A stretch of 64,000 nt of DNA from Opisthorchis felineus (Eukaryota; Platyhelminthes; Trematoda; Opisthorchiida; Opisthorchiidae). A program made the translations under genes and the position numbers. The DNA is taken from the NCBI GenBank assembly GCA_004794785.1, contig SJOL01007572.1:588822-652821 (forward strand), read 5' to 3'. Positions 33,846 to 47,200 of this stretch are shown piece after piece. Positions within the stretch are counted from its first letter, which is position 1; each line of letters starts with the position of its first letter. Below the pieces are notes generated by a model. It was not told where the DNA came from and did no database searches. It saw only the letters and a list, made by a program, of their open reading frames with translations.

Positions 33846-36800
33846 GTGGGGCACACCAAAGATGTCAGAAAACTAGGTCAGTACGGGCCATCACACAAAC
33901 GAGATTGAAGTGCTGCTCATTGTGGAGCAAGATGAAAAAGCCCAAGGCAAAGCGACTATAGAAGTCATGTTTGAAGGCTACTCAGATATCAATCAGTCAG
34001 GATATAGGCCAATCAACGGGTCATCGAGAATGCTGAGTCCGACCACCGATGACAGGGTAAAGTCTGCCTGGATGATAAGACGTGACAAACTTATGCGCGG
34101 ACAACATCCACGCACTTCTACGCACGACACGCTTTCAGTCACAACGAACTGATAATGTTAGCTTGACTAGTAGTGTATCGTTATCAACCGCATTGCGCAG
34201 ATGAGTGAACGCCTGAAAGGTAACTTTAAATTTTCGGCGACAACCTGCGTATTATTCCGTCGCCTAGCGGCTACCTTAGTTATTATGCGAGCTTCATACA
34301 CGAACACCCAGCTAGTGACTCATGTTGTTTTCTGAAGATACATGTACGATGTCTAGTTGCAAAGCGCCATGTTTGCTTGCATTAGATTTTGCGGATCTTT
34401 TTCTAAATCAGAATTCGTTCCTCAACAGTTATGCTGCAACTGTTACATAAATCAAGAGATTCTACTTGATAGTTCAGGAGAAATATATTCAGGGGGGGGG
34501 GTAATCATTATTGCAGTGAAGAATATTCTGCAGTCTCCGGACGCTATTCCTCATGCGCCAATCATCGTCAGATTTGCTTCACTGAAAAAGTATGGGCCAA
34601 CGGCCAAACTAATTTCGAACGTAGACACCCCGCAATAGCTCTCACTTGGTTGCAGCGCAATAACACCGAGCTGGATGGTGCCTACTTCCGGAGTCAATTC
34701 AATTACAAGCTTTTATCATCCCAGTATTTCTCAGATAAAAAACTAACACAAAATGCAAGAGAATATGCTAAAATTCTCCTCTCTTCACTGACTGGTTGGA
34801 ACCGCTGATGCAGCTCCAATGCCATCTTTTGCACCTACCCGAAATCGCATCATCCAAGGGATACATCTCGGTCGATCACATTTTGTTGGGATATGGCAGT
34901 TATAAATGGTCTATGCAATCACAAAAGGCTTACACTGTCCTGATTCTTGTGCTCCAAAGAAGCCTGTGCAAACTTCGAAATTGCTCTGTCTCACAGTCTG
35001 CACTTATCTCAAAATGCTTTCTAGAGTGATTCATTTTACACACTGAACATTTGACTTTCTATGGGTCATACGTCGTATTTTATCCACTACACTGTGTTCA
35101 CCGTATGGATTGCGCTTCGTCCGATTGATCCAGACGTTTTTCATGGGTGAAACCATGGCAGGCTGATCCAATTTGTAGGTCGATATTTGGAGTAAAATCG
35201 TCAATATTGCTCAGGATTTGCATTTTCACAGTTTCATTTGTTGAAATGAGATGAAATTATTTTTCTGAGCTATTCAGTTTTCACAAGTAGCATGGGGATT
35301 GACGAAAAATCCATATTTTTTGAAATTTCCAATATGCATGCTGTAGATATTCGGATTCGCTCTATCATTTTTTGTAGGATATGTTCCGCTAATTATTACC
35401 TAAAAAACTCTGGTTATTATGCTTTCAGTCACGACTGTGGAAAATGTCTTGCGGCTTCAATTTCTGGCACCCATTTTCTACGGATCGTTGATTGGCGATA
35501 ATATAATTATTCAACTTGAACATGCGAATATAACATAAGTAGGTTTACCGTTCAAGATAACTTACATATTTTATTACCGAAGCCTCAAGGACACATTCAA
35601 GAGGTTTTCGGGGTCAAAGTACGCCGTAAGCTGTGCAAGGTATTTCAACAACACTTCTTTCCTACATCCATACGTCCTCAATACGGCTGCTGGAAATTCA
35701 ACCGACCGACTTACATGGTATGCGAAAACTTCTCAGTTCTCATTGAACAATAAACAGGTTTTACTGCAGACACTGAGACTTAGGGGTATGGGATTATGTG
35801 CTACTACGCGTATGAGAAGTGAGTGATGTGGATATCAGCACGTTCTATGTGACATTTCTTAGTGAGACGAGGTATGTCTATTTCGGGATGCAAACCTCAC
35901 ATTTCAAGCAGTTAGTCGACTCCTGTCCTCATGCACCTATGAGTTTCTCTAATTTACAATCACCCGCTGATTTTTTTAACTATACGAAATCCTTACTTAT
36001 CGGAGAACATAGCGAGTTCACTCGTTGCCTGCTCACATCCACTAGATTCATCTGTACTTTACCTTACTCAAAAAGAATTGATGTCTGACGTGACTACATG
36101 TTTTTCATTCTTGCCACACACAGGCCCACCCATCTTGACTCATCCTATAGCTGTAGTCTGATGACCTTTAGAAGGATTCACTCAAAGACAGATCAATTCT
36201 CTGTCAAGACAAGTAAACTTTCACGTGAAGACATCAGCTAGTGAGGCTTGTTCATTCAGTCCCCGACTTCTCCAGTTTTCTCAGCCATAACCCTTTACTA
36301 TATTATGAAAAAATGACAGATTGTCTCGGCACTGTTCTGGTTTGTTTTGTTCTGTAGAGATCTCCCACGTAGTAACTGATGCTTTTTTGTCACCGCTTTT
36401 GAAGAAACTCTTGAGGACGGCTAAAAAATCCTTTCAGCTTTGATATGATATGCAATCGTCTAAACAAAACATGTATGGAAATGCTACTATGCGACCTGAA
36501 TTGCTTAGAAGGGACTTTCTGGTAACCTCCTTAAACATGTTACTTCACCTCGACCTAGACAGAGGGAATTAAGTGGCTTTTTTTGTCGAAGTGTGTGAAC
36601 ATTATGCTAATATTTTCCATTGATGTTTTATTCAGGCAGTTTATGAAACTCTGGGTCGAAACACGAAAGTACGTGGTCGCTTTCTATCCACGTTACTCAG
36701 ATTTGGCGCCGGGATTCTCACCGAATCGGTGACTGCCTTGTTCTAACGGTGTCTTGCTTCTGACGAAAAATCGATTGGTAATGTGTAGCAAAGCACCTAC

Positions 36801-38189
36801 ACGAGTTAATTTGAAGTGCCAACCTGCGGTACCCATCTCTATACTTTGGAATCTTTTCAAGAGTGCGTTTTAAGTGGGAGAATGATCATTCTGTTGTTTG
36901 TAGACTCGTGTCAGTTTGCACATTAGAGAACCCTTTCAACACTGGACACAGTTCCTTATATAATGCACTCATTCGTTTCTTTACTTGACCATAATTCTGG
37001 TGAGTGTGATTGGTTCTGCTGGCAGATTCAACAGGCGGGTGTTGTTGCAACGTCTGTCTGGGGTAGACCTTGTCCAAATTCTTTAAGATCATTTCACAAA
37101 CCGGGAAAAATTAACAGACTTGAATAGCTGAAACTCCACATCAAAGAGGACTTTTCTGCAAATAGGTAACCTCCTAAAAACGACCTCCCCCGTTCTTCTT
37201 TTCTTTGCTATTGTAGTACCAATTCTCGATTTTTCAGTGCAAATGTTTCGATGATGTAACACTTGACTATTCATGTTTGACACCACAAACCGGATTGATA
37301 TACTTACGGAGTGCTTTTTAGGAGCGCTCCTTGTCACTCAGTGTCCCGAAGGGTCACGATATAAAGTAATCCTTCATCCAAGAGAAGTTGCATTATAGGA
37401 ATTTACCGTTCTGCCAAAACAAGATGTTCCATGGCTTAGTAAATTAAAAACATGATGTTAAAACTAGTTCAAAATCAATTCAGGTGGCCTCCTTATTTTG
37501 GGGTTACATTTACTGAAGTCCTAAGATTGGAATTTTGCATCGTCAGACTCAGAAAGCTGCATCCAACATCATAACATCATCTTAAAGTTCGTAACTTCAT
37601 GTGTGTTTGAAGTTTCCCTACTTGCATCCTGGATTGCTCGAAGGCTTTTGCACCACTGTAAGGTCCCTGAAACATGGCCCGATTTCTTTAGTGACACCGT
37701 GATGTGCGCCTTCGTATTGACCCAGTGACACTTAAGGCACTATAGTGGTCAAAATCGATGGCCTTTAAAAAAGTGCTCGTTAACACTAACACACCTGGGT
37801 AACTGTATAAGTTGAGATGAGCAAGAAACTCTTTTCAGCTTGAGTCTGCTTACTTCTTGGATGTACTCCTCCCTGCCCTAACAGAGATCAAATTGGGACA
37901 TTTCGTGCTCTTAGCGGAAGCGTACTCTTTTGGAAGACTGTTCCAACGAATAAGTTTCGGTAAATCTCCATTTCCTAAAGAAGCTCAGATAATCGACCTT
38001 TTGATACAGAGACCGGTCGACAAAACCCTATGGTTTCTGTAAAGAATGTGTTCGATTGCTAGATTGTATGTCGGACTAGTAAAATGCATGCTTTTGCAAA
38101 TAGAACTAGCAATTGTACGGTCATCGATTACTGATTTTTTTGTTTCGCGGCGCCTCATTCAAGGTGATTAAGTACATGGTAACTGAACA
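33846..38189. other. no supported gene
   Basis: This 4.3 kb between the two Penelope-like remnants holds short anonymous frames only (for example 34357-34638 and 35819-36088 on +). A run of 10 G lies at 34492-34501. Nothing is recognised on either strand. Confidence 0.55.
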
Positions 38190-38923
38190 CAGAAAGCTTA
38201 ATTCGACACAGGTACTCCAATCAGGAGGGTGGAAATCAGCATCACTTTCTTTCCACCGTTATTAGGTTCCTAAATGGAGAAGCCAACACCGTCACCGCCA
38301 CAGTTGGAAGAAAACCCGTTTACATTGGCCTCCCGTTTAAGGGAGATATACCGGCCGACCTACTGACCAGAAGACTTTCTACCAGCTTGAACAAAGTTTT
38401 CCCGGCCGCAACACTCCGAACCTGGTTCACAAGCAATCATCTGTGCTCCTTTAATCTCAAAGATAGAGTGCCTGTCCGCGCCCAAAATATGTTAGTGTAC
38501 TCATCCTCTAGCTGCTGTGCAGCGGAGTACATCGGACGCACGACGAGGCAACTCAGCCAAAGAATGAAGGAACACAATCCACCATGGCTAGCTTCTGGAA
38601 CTAGGAGGACGATAACCAGCTCAGTAGTACAACACCTAGCAGATACGGCACACAACGTGATACCCAGCCAAAGCTTCCGCATTGTTTACAAGGCGCCAGC
38701 TAATCAACCCAGATCAGTACAGCAACACACAATCGCAGTGGCTGAAGGTATCGCCATACGACATCGCGACCCGATCCTTTGTCGGCAAAAACGCTTTGTT
38801 CGTGTGTTGTACTTGCCATGGTCCAACTCACCTCCCTCCACACATACACCTTGTGCTGAACACACAACCACAGCACTACCCGCACTGACAAACTCAAGTC
38901 ACCATATTGGTGACCTGAACTAG
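38190..38923 (+). pseudogene. 5'-truncated Penelope-like element, linker and GIY-YIG-type endonuclease end
   Basis: One frame stays open from about 38190 to TAG at 38921-38923. It contains, in order, the post-RT block STVIRFLNGE, KPVYIGLPFKGDIPADLLTR, a basic linker (KDRVPVRAQNMLVYSS), the nuclease core CCAAEYIGRTTRQLSQRMKE and a C-terminal helix region (QSFRIVYKAPANQPRS, then AEGIAIRHRDPILCRQK). EYIGRT followed by spaced Arg residues is the GIY-YIG signature. The reverse transcriptase palm is absent, so the copy is dead on arrival and 5'-truncated, yet its frame is intact. That suggests a younger copy than the one at 32.6-33.8 kb. It differs enough from that copy to be a separate subfamily. 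The first internal ATG is 38387. Confidence 0.75.
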
Positions 38924-39880
38924 TCGTTCTTTGATAGGTAGCCAATGTCGTCTCTCACTCGATTTCCTATTCATGTACACCATGCTCATTCAAATATGTT
39001 GAATAGGTTTCCCCTAACCTTTGCAACTGTATGACTTGAAAAGACCTTGCCGAAAACATGTTCGTCAACCCATCTGTGGTTCCTAAAAGCTCATTTATAA
39101 AATGTTATTGGCTAGCTAGACGCTGTTTCAAGAAGTGAAGGCCGATACCCTAGACATGTCATCTTATTCAGCCTCAAGTGCGCTGTACCCTAATGAAGGA
39201 AAGCTGAATAAATCACTGAAAAACCAAGAGCACCAATAGAAGGAGCGGTGAACTTGCCGTACTGAAACTCTGTCTGAATACGGGGTGTATAAGGGTTGGA
39301 GTTCTCCAGTCACCACCTCCGCTCTACTGCACAGATCTAGGATACATACTAATCAGCCGTTTCATGGTCTTGGATAAAAAAAAGCTGATGGAAAACACCT
39401 GGATATTAGTGAATCATACCATCAAGCGGTAAATTACAGACAGCAGCCGACAAACGGGTGATTAGCAACCTAATAGGGAACCCCTATAAACACAACCAAA
39501 CGGTTTTTGGGTCAGCCACCCAGGCTCAGTTTGGGCTCATACTTTCGAAAGGCTGTCACAGCCGAAGGCATGTTATGTCCGCGCTACGTACATAGCCTCT
39601 CTGATAGCCAGTCAAACAAGAAAAGTCGCGATTACAGCAATTAAAAGTTGTCCAGTGTGTTGCCTAGGCTACCGTGATTGTTGTCGTTTGTGTGTTCTTA
39701 CAACTAGGAGCATGACGACTAACAGCCCAATGTTTTGTTTGAAGAATCACATGACGGTCGCCGTGGTTGACCTGTGCTTATTTGGAGGAAAGGATGGACC
39801 AAATCTCTGATAACCCTTTGCTGTTGTATGGATTTGTCTAAAATTTTTAGGTCAGAGTCTTTAGCATATCGGTCGTTTAC

Positions 39881-39955
39881 GGCCGCATGGCCGGATGGAT
39901 AAGATCGTGGACCATGAATTCGACGGTCTAGGTTCAACACCCAAGCAAGCTTGTT
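39881..39955 (+). repeat. tRNA-derived SINE head or tRNA pseudogene
   Basis: An A-box-like TGGCCGGATGG is at 39888-39898 and a B-box-like GGTTCAACACC at 39931-39941. The 33-base gap is normal for a tRNA without a long variable arm. The order GGCCGGATGGATAAG ... GGTTCAA resembles a tRNA body. The aminoacyl stem does not pair by eye, so it is more likely a SINE head than a working tRNA. Confidence 0.5.
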
Positions 39956-41050
39956 CCAGCTGACTTTTCTTCCCCGTTCTCACAGTCTGTACACATGCCG
40001 TGTCAGAAGCAAAAGCGTAAAAGGGATCTATATTCACCTATCGCATGCGGTATTTTGCCTGAGCAACTAGTCATGTTCCTCTGAACCTAACAAGCCCTTG
40101 TGTATGTTCCATTACCAGAAATTTGTGGAAATATATATAATCGCAATGTTACATCGATTCCCGGTACAGCCATTAGTGAGCCGTTTCATCCTGTCTGTGG
40201 ACTTTGTAGGAGAATCCGGCAATCATATAAATCACCAAATGACGTCCGAAAGAGCCATTCCCAAGTCAATTCCTAAGGCAGTCATGTATCTCCCACACTG
40301 CAGCATACTGAGACAACTTCTACTCCCTTAGTTTGATTGCTGTGTTTGCTAGATTTATTGCAAACGTCCCGTCCTCACTCAGAGGAACATGTCAAAACAG
40401 AAGTTAAATGGAATTATTCTGTCTGACAGTTTGACCTAGAAGTTGACAGCAAGTCAAGGTCAGGACTGCTTATATTCAGTAGGCGCTCGATACTGTTTCC
40501 TCGGTTGGTGAGGAAACGCTGGCAATTCAACAGGCAAATCTGCAGCAGCCTGACTGGCAACCACTTGTTTAACTACAGTGCGGCTAAAACATTATGCCCA
40601 CGTGCAGATTTTAGTAAAAAGTGTGAGATTCGATTCTCCTGGTATGCTCAACATTCAGACTTGGACACTTTCCTTGATGGTTTTAACCCACGCTGTTCTC
40701 CTCAAGTTATTCAGTTTCGTTTGAAACACTTCATTCAATGATAAATGTGCTGTATGTCAGCTTTTTTGAGGCAAGTATCATTAATCATTTCCGTCCGTCT
40801 GGTTTAACCATTCTGAGTCAAATAGTAAGATCAAAACCCTCATTTATATTTATCGCCTTCCAGCTTAGAAACGAACTTGACATTCCCTGACTGATTTCTT
40901 CCTGTATGCTCCATTCTATCTGTCAACATCCTTGAGGATTCGTTTTTTCAACGGTTAGACTATCTTACCGAAATGGGTGATATTCCCACTCAGCTGAAAT
41001 TGTGAGTGCTCTAAAATTCAGTTGACTTATCCGCCATCCTGAAGAGCTGT

Positions 41051-41093
41051 TCTGACGGGAGACCCAAGTGAATCATGCTGAACCTCTCGTTTT
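41051..41093 (+). repeat. isolated 3' end of the composite repeat at 53760-54310
   Basis: TCTGACGGGAGACCCAAGTG and the following bases through CTCGTTTT match 54236-54278 at most positions and end at the same point. A short piece of the same family has survived here without its 5' part, as expected of 5'-truncated retroposition. Confidence 0.6.
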
Positions 41094-42697
41094 GGTTAAT
41101 CTTTCAGTAGTTCCTATCTGCTCTCGATCAAGCGAAAGGTAAATGACCGTGTCAAAGCGTCACTTGTTACGTTACAGACTGCGTTCAACATGAACTCAAA
41201 TAATCTGACCCACAAATGAACAATTTGATAACGTCACTTCTTAGGGGAATGCCAGATCGACCACCGATGAGGTTTTAAAAATCTTTCCATGGTACCTGTG
41301 AAGAAGAAAAATTCGGCGTTTTGAATATTAGACCTAATGGACCGTGAGGCAGCTCACATGGCGCACAGAATGAAGGAGGAATTTCGGTTAGTTTTGACAC
41401 ATTACTCACCACTGTTCAGTGTTCCACTTACCTTCGATTTACCTCATTTGTGACAATGAGTTCACGGTGCAATGTTGACAGTCTCATCTGAAAAGAAAGG
41501 CCATGTTAAAATTCTTCGCTCGTAATTACCTAGGCCGACGCATTGCCTACCCCGTCATCCTCCTATTCACAAGTTATACCAGCAGAATTTGTCAGAAAAG
41601 CTCTCCCAGGCACGACTCTAACATTGAAAATGTAATATAATTCAGCCATAGGAACGACAAAAGCTAAAAACTACAACCGCGCGATTGAGTGCAATCGTTT
41701 TTGTGACGTTTTATTAGTATTTCAAGAAGTGATCAGTATTCCACCCAAGCAATTTGATTCGAAATATGTGAGTGATAAATAAGGAGGCAAATAGGCCTTC
41801 GAAGTAGAATGCATCGGAGCTGAAGGTGATCTTCTGTTTGGGTTAGCTCAGTATGGTTCATTGTTACTTGCGCTTAAATTTGAAACCAATGATAGCTTCT
41901 TAATTTTCCATGGTTCCTGTGCTCCACAGGAATAAATTAGCTAAATTTTGGTTTAAATACGAATGCGAATATTCAATGTGCTGCGAATAGGAAATGAAAA
42001 ACAATTAGTTTCTATTATTCGTAGAATGCTCTAAAAGTTTAGCATTATTGTTTTGCTTTAGTGTGCGTGCAGTCCGAGAATATATAGTAGATTGGGTGGT
42101 GCCCTTCAACGGTGTTTATTATACCCCCGACAAAGGAAACCATCTTTACTTTCATGTGCTGAAACCTCTCTCCTCACGTTTGGAAATCCAGAGAATTCGT
42201 GCTTTCTGTTTAAACAGTAAATATCTGTTTACGGATCACTATTGTAGTGGGGACAATGCATATCCTCGTCATATGCCAATCACGTCAAAATAGGTCAGGC
42301 TGTTTGTGACAATCGCTTCCTTGTGTGAGTGGGTAACGCTGAAAAAAACAGTCTCATTACTGGACAGGTGATGGATTCGTGCAGTCGTAACGACCAATAC
42401 TGCTGGACTTCGTTGGAGGTTTGCGCAGTTGGATGGAATAATATTGTCCCACTGATCACGCCCAGATTGCCCAGTTAGTTGACTAGATTAGTTACTGTCA
42501 CTCAGTTATGCGGAGGTTTGGACAAGGATATCACCAGGTTCAGTTCGACCACGTGAGTGAGAAGCAGACTATAGCTTGCTGACAGTGTGTCTCAACGGGA
42601 CACCTTCCAAATATTCGTATCCAATCACAGACACGCTCAAACTATGATAACGCAAAATGGCTGTCGACGACTATTCATAGTTGCGCTCATGGCAGAT

Positions 42698-42701
<4 letters not shown>

Positions 42702-42744
<43 letters not shown>
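42702..42744. repeat. (TA)n microsatellite
   Basis: An uninterrupted TA run of about 43 bases, preceded by ACT and followed by GCATCT. The IYIYIY frame across it (42587-42871) is an artefact. Confidence 0.96.
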
Positions 42745-42747
<3 letters not shown>

Positions 42748-43959
42748 TCTAAATGCAAGTGTCTGCTTGGTCTACTTGCCGCTCCTACTTTGGCAAAGAT
42801 CAATCCACGCAGTTATAATTCACCTGGTTACCAGCCGGCTGTTTTACAGTCATTTGGGTGTGCGCAATTAGGGAATACCTGCAGTCGTTGGAAGCACTGC
42901 GCTTTCCTCCGAACTGCAGAATAATATACATGTTTTCAAGGAATGTAGGCAAACACGAAGCCTTTTGGGAGAAAGTTCTTTAAAAGAGCTTATGTACCTC
43001 ACGGTTTGGCTATATCAAGCTGTCGGGAGTTGAAGTAAAAAGAATTATTACGGACACCATGTTTTATAATTCAGCAACTCATTGGTAGCTGGATACGATG
43101 AAAAGCAACGCTCACAAATTAGCTCAACGCTGACACTCTGATGGTTCCACAGTATCAGCAGAATTACCATCTCCTGCGCCTACAACCAAACATTCTTATG
43201 TAACCAACAGTTTTCCTGATCAAACATCCAGAATTATTAATGCAGCACGGCGCTGGAAGCGAATTTATTGACTCTTCTTCAAAGTATAGTTGCTCTCGGA
43301 CATTAAGGGCTTGAAAATAAACAGCTCTCAGGCTGATGGGTTTGGTGGATTTGTTTCAATTTTGATCGCTTCTTAATTCCCCCAATATTGCTTTCAAAGT
43401 TTGTTCATTTGTCAAGAAGCTGGAAGGTTTTTCGGCCTTGGTAAACAATGATGCATAGAAAACTTTGGAGGTCTCATGCTTTACCCTCATGTGATAAGTC
43501 GATTGTGCGAAAAATGGTTCATGTACTTCAGCTACTTTTCGTGATGATTTAACTTTTACCATGCTCTTCAAAATCGGATACCATATCATTCGTTGACCAA
43601 GTATCTCTCAGGCTTTTCCCCGGTATGAATAGTTTTTGTGTGTATTCATGGGGACAATTTTACTCGAATAGCCTGCTGTTACACCTGATTCTGTTAGATT
43701 TGCGTCCCCCTATTTTTGACGGGAAGAATGATTTAGCACGCTCACGAAGTTCACCCAAGGCAGCATGTACGGGGCTTTGTCGTTCGCGAATTTATTAAAA
43801 ATGAACCCTGATAAATTACTTACCCTTGTGTAATCTTAGCATTCTTCTACCTTGTGACTGGTGGGTGAGCTCATCTTCTATTATGATAGCCATTGGACGG
43901 CCAGAACTATTTTTCAATGGGAATTTCGTCCTATGAGTAAACTTACTGCACACCAAAAG

Positions 43960-44260
43960 GCCGAGAAGCAATGAACAGCTGTCTCAGCTGTATCGGAGAC
44001 CATCGTCAGTTCGCATCGTATGAAACGAAAGTTTCGAACCCGAGACCTGCAGGCTAACAGTTTTACTACAACATTTCGGCCACGAGTGGCTGCTCAGTTG
44101 TGTGAAATCCTGTCTAAGTGCTGAACAGCCAAAAATTTAAAAGTTCAAATTGAGAGCTGGTAGTTCACAGGATCGAAACTCCTTTGCACTTTGTATGATT
44201 CATACTGCTGCTACTTTCCATGATAGATGAAACAGAGAAAGATCGGCTCTATGTACAGGA
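43960..44260 (-). repeat. SINE-like interspersed repeat, copy B, with tRNA-like part
   Basis: CCGAGAAGCAATGAACAGCT (43961 on) matches copy C (53206 on). Reading on the minus strand, CGTGGCCGAAATG (44071-44083 region) serves as A-box and GGGTTCGAAAC (44031-44041) as B-box, so the element has a tRNA-type internal promoter. The outer half (about 44180-44260) resembles the corresponding part of copies A and C (TGCTGCTACTTTCC, then GATCGG). Confidence 0.6.
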
Positions 44261-47200
44261 CTTAATCTCTCTTGAATATTCCGAAGTTTCCTCATCTTAT
44301 CAGGAAGCCTATTTCACTGCGACCTAGAGATTTTCATCGCACCAATTAAAGCTTTTCAGAGACACGAAGAGAATGCCTGCGTGCATGGTCAGTGAGATCT
44401 GGTTAAACGTCTTTCTCGCACCATCATCAAAAACCGCCGTTGTATGTTTCCTTACACTCTGCACTGAGATATTTTCTAAGAAACCATATTTCCTGCGAAT
44501 TATGTTTTCTGCTAAGGAAGATTTTTGGTGACAAGCACAGAAATATTCATTTCTAAAAACTCAACACTAATGGTCATCCCCAGTTCTTTCCCTATTTATC
44601 CTGTGAAATGTTTTCTAGCTTAATGATATCCACATATGGCTTTGGTGTCTCAAATTTAACAAGATGTGTAGTTTTGATGTGCAGTTTACCATTTTACTGA
44701 AAGAACAAGCTGAGGCACTCTGCTTCTCACTTACTGACTTGTTGATTTTGACTGCAAAACAGGTATGATTTGTGCTCACACCACCTTCATCCGTGCACTC
44801 TAGCAATCGTCCTAGCCTAATTATTCTCGTTTGTCGATAACAGAGCTGGGAAATAGGGGATGGGAATTTCGCTCTAATTATAGCGCATCAACAGTGCAAA
44901 TCCATGAGTTAACGGGATTCTGAATTTCTACGTCTTGTATGCGAGGAGAGCATTTTTATCATCATTATACCAAGGCATTCTGGGAGCGCCTGAACTTAGA
45001 CTTCTGAACAAAAACAAACATATTTACGCCTTAGCGATGCATTTGTTCTACTTAACGCCTAAAATGAGGACTTGGTAGATCTTTTGGTTGTATCGGCCGT
45101 TTTGACCTCCTGTCAGAACTTCTGAGTCAAGCAGCGCCATGAAAGTTTGGCGCTCGCCAGAAAATTTGTGCCGGATAGGTCAAAACTGTCAAGGATTAGT
45201 CAACCACTCAACTTTCCAAGAAATTTACGAACAAGTTCCATCCGCCCAACCAACAATTTCCATCTATTTAGGCGTTCTGTGAATGTCATGTTGAAAGAAT
45301 GTTGGAAAGTTTAGAAACGTCCGACTACCCCAACTCTTCCGTTTATCCCGCTCGACGCCTGGTGCTGTTGTCCAAATCGTGCATGCTTTTCCACGGAAAC
45401 TGTCGACTTCGCCAGACAACTGTATTTGAACTACATATTCACCTTCTGTAGGTTGAAAGGAGTGATGAATTTACACCTGATTACCGTCAAGTGTCATGGG
45501 GTAGGTGTAGATATTCTGCTGGAAAATTTTCAATATCGAAAGCAGTTTACCCCTGGTAGTGGTCACAAGTCTATTCTCAGCTGCTCGCAAATTTTGATCT
45601 GAACGTAAGTTGATCGAAACATTCTAAATCCCTTCGAAGAGTCGAAGTAAGGGAAAACCGTCTACTGAATTGCTCTTCTGTGACCAGCCACAGCCACACT
45701 TCTAGTTTGTTATTTATGGTATAGTAAATTAACTATTTATTCAATAAGCCGAATTATAAAAGCACGTCATTGCGTATCAATGTGATTTACACGTGAATTT
45801 TTTGTACATTGTTGTTTTTGTTACGTTTTTCATGAGAACATCTCTTCCGGCTGGTCGGTGGAGGGGGAGTTAAATCGGATGATCGAATCTCTGCATCATG
45901 TGTATCACAGTGGTTTGGGTAGCTTTAATTCAATTATGGCATGGTCTTCTTTCGAGTAACTATAGCATACCGCAACGTTTCTTTAACCAGCATTTCTGTC
46001 GAAAACACCAGGTGTTGTTCTCGGACCATTCTTATTCTCCTCTGAATACAAGAAACCACGCGATTACGTATCAGCGCCGTTTTTTCAGCAAGAGGATTTA
46101 TTTTCCATTGCTTTGTTTAACCGTTACTTCTTCCCGAAATCTTCTTATCAGCTATTTCTCAAGACAGCTATGTAGAGGGTTGAAACACGTGGAATTTTCA
46201 AGCATACTTCAACATGAAGGGGGATTCCAAATTCGCCTTTTCCTTCTGTTGCGTCACACTGACTGCCCCTTTCACTATTCTGATTCTGACACCAGCTGCT
46301 GTCATTCATCGCCCTGTTAAGTTGGATATGGGAACGCAACAATGCAACGGCCCATGCACCAAATACAGTGTGTCCAAGTACACAATGCTTGACAGAATTT
46401 AATACCAGACGAGCGCAGCGATTGCTTTAGGCGGATCGACAGAACTGCCGGAAGTGGTCGCATTCTAACCCGGTAGTACATTCAGGCCTATATGTACTCG
46501 AAAAAAGCTGAGCTTATTGTATTTGACGCAAGCTGTATTAGTAGAAGACAGAAGGACGAATACCAAGCTAAAGATGCGAAAATACACAGCTAAATATTCA
46601 ACCGTGCTTTGAAGTGCAGATTAGACTTACTGCTTCAAAGCATTACACTGAAACAAGGCTCAAACTTTTGAATTTCACTGTGTTTTAATCCTCGTGTGAT
46701 TCGACAACATTTTCCTCACTTTTGAGCTCTTATGTTTACCAAGTTTAACTTGATACGTGTATCAAATTGCGAGCAAGCGGACATGCCTTCCGTACAAGGT
46801 GATATTGCAGCTGTTTGTTTTCCATTCAGAAAGGCGTATTAGAGAGGTTTTAAGGTCATCACAAGTTGCACTGTACACTTGGCCAGGTTTATTGTGAAGT
46901 TTCAGGTTTGAGTATTTGCAAACCTGAGAGGAAGAGTGTTATTTATCCGTTCTTCACTCGATCGCTTCTAGTCCAAAGTGGGTAGAAAACGTGAAATATA
47001 GGCTTTTATAAGGATTCAGCTCAGAACTCTGCATTAAGCAACTCTTTAGCCATGCTAGTACTCTGCGAATTAAGTCGCCATACTGAATCTCTGCTCTCGG
47101 GTTAAAACAGACTAGAAACACTATGGAAGGTGCGTTTTTGCATGGCTGCCTTGGTTTTTGACCAGAGATCTGCTGGTATGTTCGAAGAGCATGGTTTGCA

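Noticed and set aside
45898..46320. 140-codon plus-strand frame
   Set aside because: Phe/Cys/Ser-rich composition typical of random pyrimidine-rich DNA, no recognised motif, and overlapping frames on both strands.
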